The translations under genes and the position numbers were made by a program. Under the pieces are notes generated by a model. The model ran no database searches, was not told the DNA's origin, and was given only the letters and a program-made list of their open reading frames with translations. From assembly GCF_000024205.1 (NCBI RefSeq), contig NC_013216.1:1178001-1242000 (forward strand): a stretch of DNA of 64,000 nucleotides, in the 5' to 3' direction. This stretch comes from Desulfofarcimen acetoxidans DSM 771 (GTDB lineage Bacteria > Bacillota > Desulfotomaculia > Desulfotomaculales > Desulfofarciminaceae). Shown here one piece after another: positions 62,668 through 64,000 of the stretch (its first letter is position 1; every line of letters starts with the position of its first letter).

Positions 62668-64000
62668 TTGTCAACAACCTTGGTTATTGTGGAATCACCA
62701 GCTAAGGCAAAAAGTATCGGTAAGTTTTTAGGCAAAAAATACACAGTCAAGGCCTCAATGGGGCACGTTCGTGACTTGCCGAAAAGCCAGTTCGGAGTGG
62801 ATGTAGAGGCCGGTTTTATGCCTAAGTATATTACCATCAGAGGAAAAGGCGATACTATAAAGGAACTGCGTTCAGCAGTAAAAAAAGCAGATACTGTGCT
62901 GCTTGCTTCCGACCCTGATCGTGAAGGGGAAGCTATAGCTTGGCACCTGCAGAAACTATTAAAAATTGAGGATAACCAGCCTTGCCGGATAGAATTTAAC
63001 GAAATAACTAAGCAGGCAATCCAAAATGCGGTAACACACCCGCGTAAGATTGATTACAACAGAGTAAATGCCCAGCAGGCCCGGCGTATTTTGGACCGTC
63101 TGGTTGGGTATAATTTAAGTCCTTTACTTTGGCGGAAGGTAAGAAAAGGTTTAAGCGCAGGTCGTGTGCAATCAGTTGCTGTACGCTTGATCTGTGAGAG
63201 GGAGGAAGAAATTGATTCCTTTGAGCAGGTGGAATATTGGACTTTAACCGGTAAATTTCTCAAGGCTAAAGCCGGGTTTGAGGGAAAACTGCTTAAATAC
63301 CGCGGCGAAAAATTAGAAGTGTCTGATGAAGAGTCGATGCAGAAGATTCTACAGGCATTAGAAGGATCCTCCTATGTGATAGAAAAGGTTAGCCGTCGTG
63401 AGAGAAGTCGTCGTCCTGCCGCTCCCTTTACCACCAGCAGTATGCAACAGGAGGCTTACCGTAAACTAAATTTTACAGCCCGCAAAACGATGGTGGTGGC
63501 TCAGCAGCTCTATGAGGGCCTGGATTTAGGCAAGGAAGGTTCCACCGGTCTGGTTACATATATTAGAACTGATTCAACCAGGGTTTCTGGTACGGCTAAA
63601 GAGGAAGCCAAAGAATATATTGATAAACAATTTGGCCAAGCTTATACCGGTGAACAAGATGGGGAAATCAAAGGGCAGAAGGAAAGGAAAATACAGGACG
63701 CTCATGAGGCAATACGTCCTACTTCAGTATTCAGAGAACCTGACCAGGTAAAAAAATTTTTAACGCCAGAGCAATATAAACTATATCGCCTAATCTGGTC
63801 GCGTTTTGTTGCCAGTCAAATGAGTCCCGCAATCATTGATACAACAAGTGTAGATATAGCTGCAGGTGAGTATACTTTCAGATCTGCCGGTTCCATTGTT
63901 AAATTTTCCGGCTTTATGAAGGTGTATACTGAAGGCAATGATGACGGTCAGAAAGAGGAGATTAAAACATTGCCGGAGCTGGCTGAAGGTGAAAAACTTG
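62668..64000 (+). CDS. topA: DNA topoisomerase I (N-terminal part, runs off the window)
   Basis: 444 residues of a type IA topoisomerase that relaxes negative supercoils; the 3' end lies outside. TOPRIM domain: VIVESPAKAKSIGKFLG and the DPDREGEAIAWHL acidic motif. The catalytic Tyr is in GLVTYIRTDSTRVS. RILDRLVGYNLSPLLW and AGRVQSVAVRL are typical. TTG start at 62668 is set by GGGGTGG 7 bp upstream. Confidence 0.97.
   Translation, partial: MSTTLVIVESPAKAKSIGKFLGKKYTVKASMGHVRDLPKSQFGVDVEAGFMPKYITIRGKGDTIKELRSAVKKADTVLLASDPDREGEAIAWHLQKLLKIEDNQPCRIEFNEITKQAIQNAVTHPRKIDYNRVNAQQARRILDRLVGYNLSPLLWRKVRKGLSAGRVQSVAVRLICEREEEIDSFEQVEYWTLTGKFLKAKAGFEGKLLKYRGEKLEVSDEESMQKILQALEGSSYVIEKVSRRERSRRPAAPFTTSSMQQEAYRKLNFTARKTMVVAQQLYEGLDLGKEGSTGLVTYIRTDSTRVSGTAKEEAKEYIDKQFGQAYTGEQDGEIKGQKERKIQDAHEAIRPTSVFREPDQVKKFLTPEQYKLYRLIWSRFVASQMSPAIIDTTSVDIAAGEYTFRSAGSIVKFSGFMKVYTEGNDDGQKEEIKTLPELAEGEKL

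Noticed and set aside
1-64000. CRISPR arrays, tRNA, rRNA, prophage or defence islands
   Set aside because: I saw no evenly spaced direct repeats, tRNA cloverleaf, rRNA segment or phage/defence genes in the window.

Overview
The window looks like chromosome of a low-GC, endospore-forming, anaerobic Firmicute of the Peptococcaceae (Desulfotomaculum/Pelotomaculum-like). Evidence: sporulation genes (prkA-yhbH-spoVR, an alpha/beta SASP, gpr, ylbJ, a cwlD-like amidase), FapR/FabK-type fatty acid synthesis, many GTG/TTG starts behind strong GGAGG ribosome binding sites, and an 11-gene nuo operon without the NADH-oxidising subunits. The species assignment is inference.

Layout. 1-9.7 kb: mrp, the prkA-yhbH-spoVR operon, a MATE exporter, a small TIGR04076 protein, a divergent polysaccharide deacetylase and an amidase. 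9.8-19.5 kb: rpmB, recG, a SASP gene convergent with gpr (the protease that degrades SASPs), rsmD-coaD-coiled-coil protein, then pta-ackA and ylbJ on the minus strand. 19.5-29.3 kb: yceD-rpmF-fapR-plsX-fabH-fabK-fabD-fabG-acpP-fabF-rnc-ftsY, with a perfect sigma-A promoter before yceD and a FapR operator on the start site of a second promoter before fapR. 29.3-34.8 kb: an operon for by-products of S-adenosylmethionine (mtnP, mtnA, SAH/SIH hydrolase, class II aldolase, MTA/SAH deaminase) behind a structured leader. 35-39 kb: a DJ-1-like gene, a decayed IS200/IS605 element with a dead tnpA and frameshifted tnpB, an internally deleted aminotransferase relic, and an intact class III aminotransferase. 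39-46 kb: ylxM-ffh-rpsP-khpA-rimM-trmD-rplS-lepB-rbgA-rnhB. 46-56 kb: nuoABCDHIJKLMN. 56-64 kb: a thioredoxin-reductase-like flavoprotein without a recognisable NADPH motif, a 41-residue membrane protein, yraN, yitT, yifB, a ferredoxin behind a Crp/Fnr-type palindrome, dprA and the start of topA.

The most unusual signal is an intergenic repeat of about 110-150 bp present four times (15501-15553 minus, shortened; 26010-26120 plus; 41564-41711 plus; 61136-61243 minus). Each has a GAAAGTCGCTT hairpin at one end and a GCATRATTT end lying a few bases from a strong intrinsic terminator; the three longer copies also have a GGAAATTAT...GCATRATTTCC long-range stem. I do not recognise the family. Other items worth checking are the structured leaders before mtnP and nuoA, a probable ATC start codon in rsmD, and the predicted ferredoxin-linked redox chemistry around nuo.
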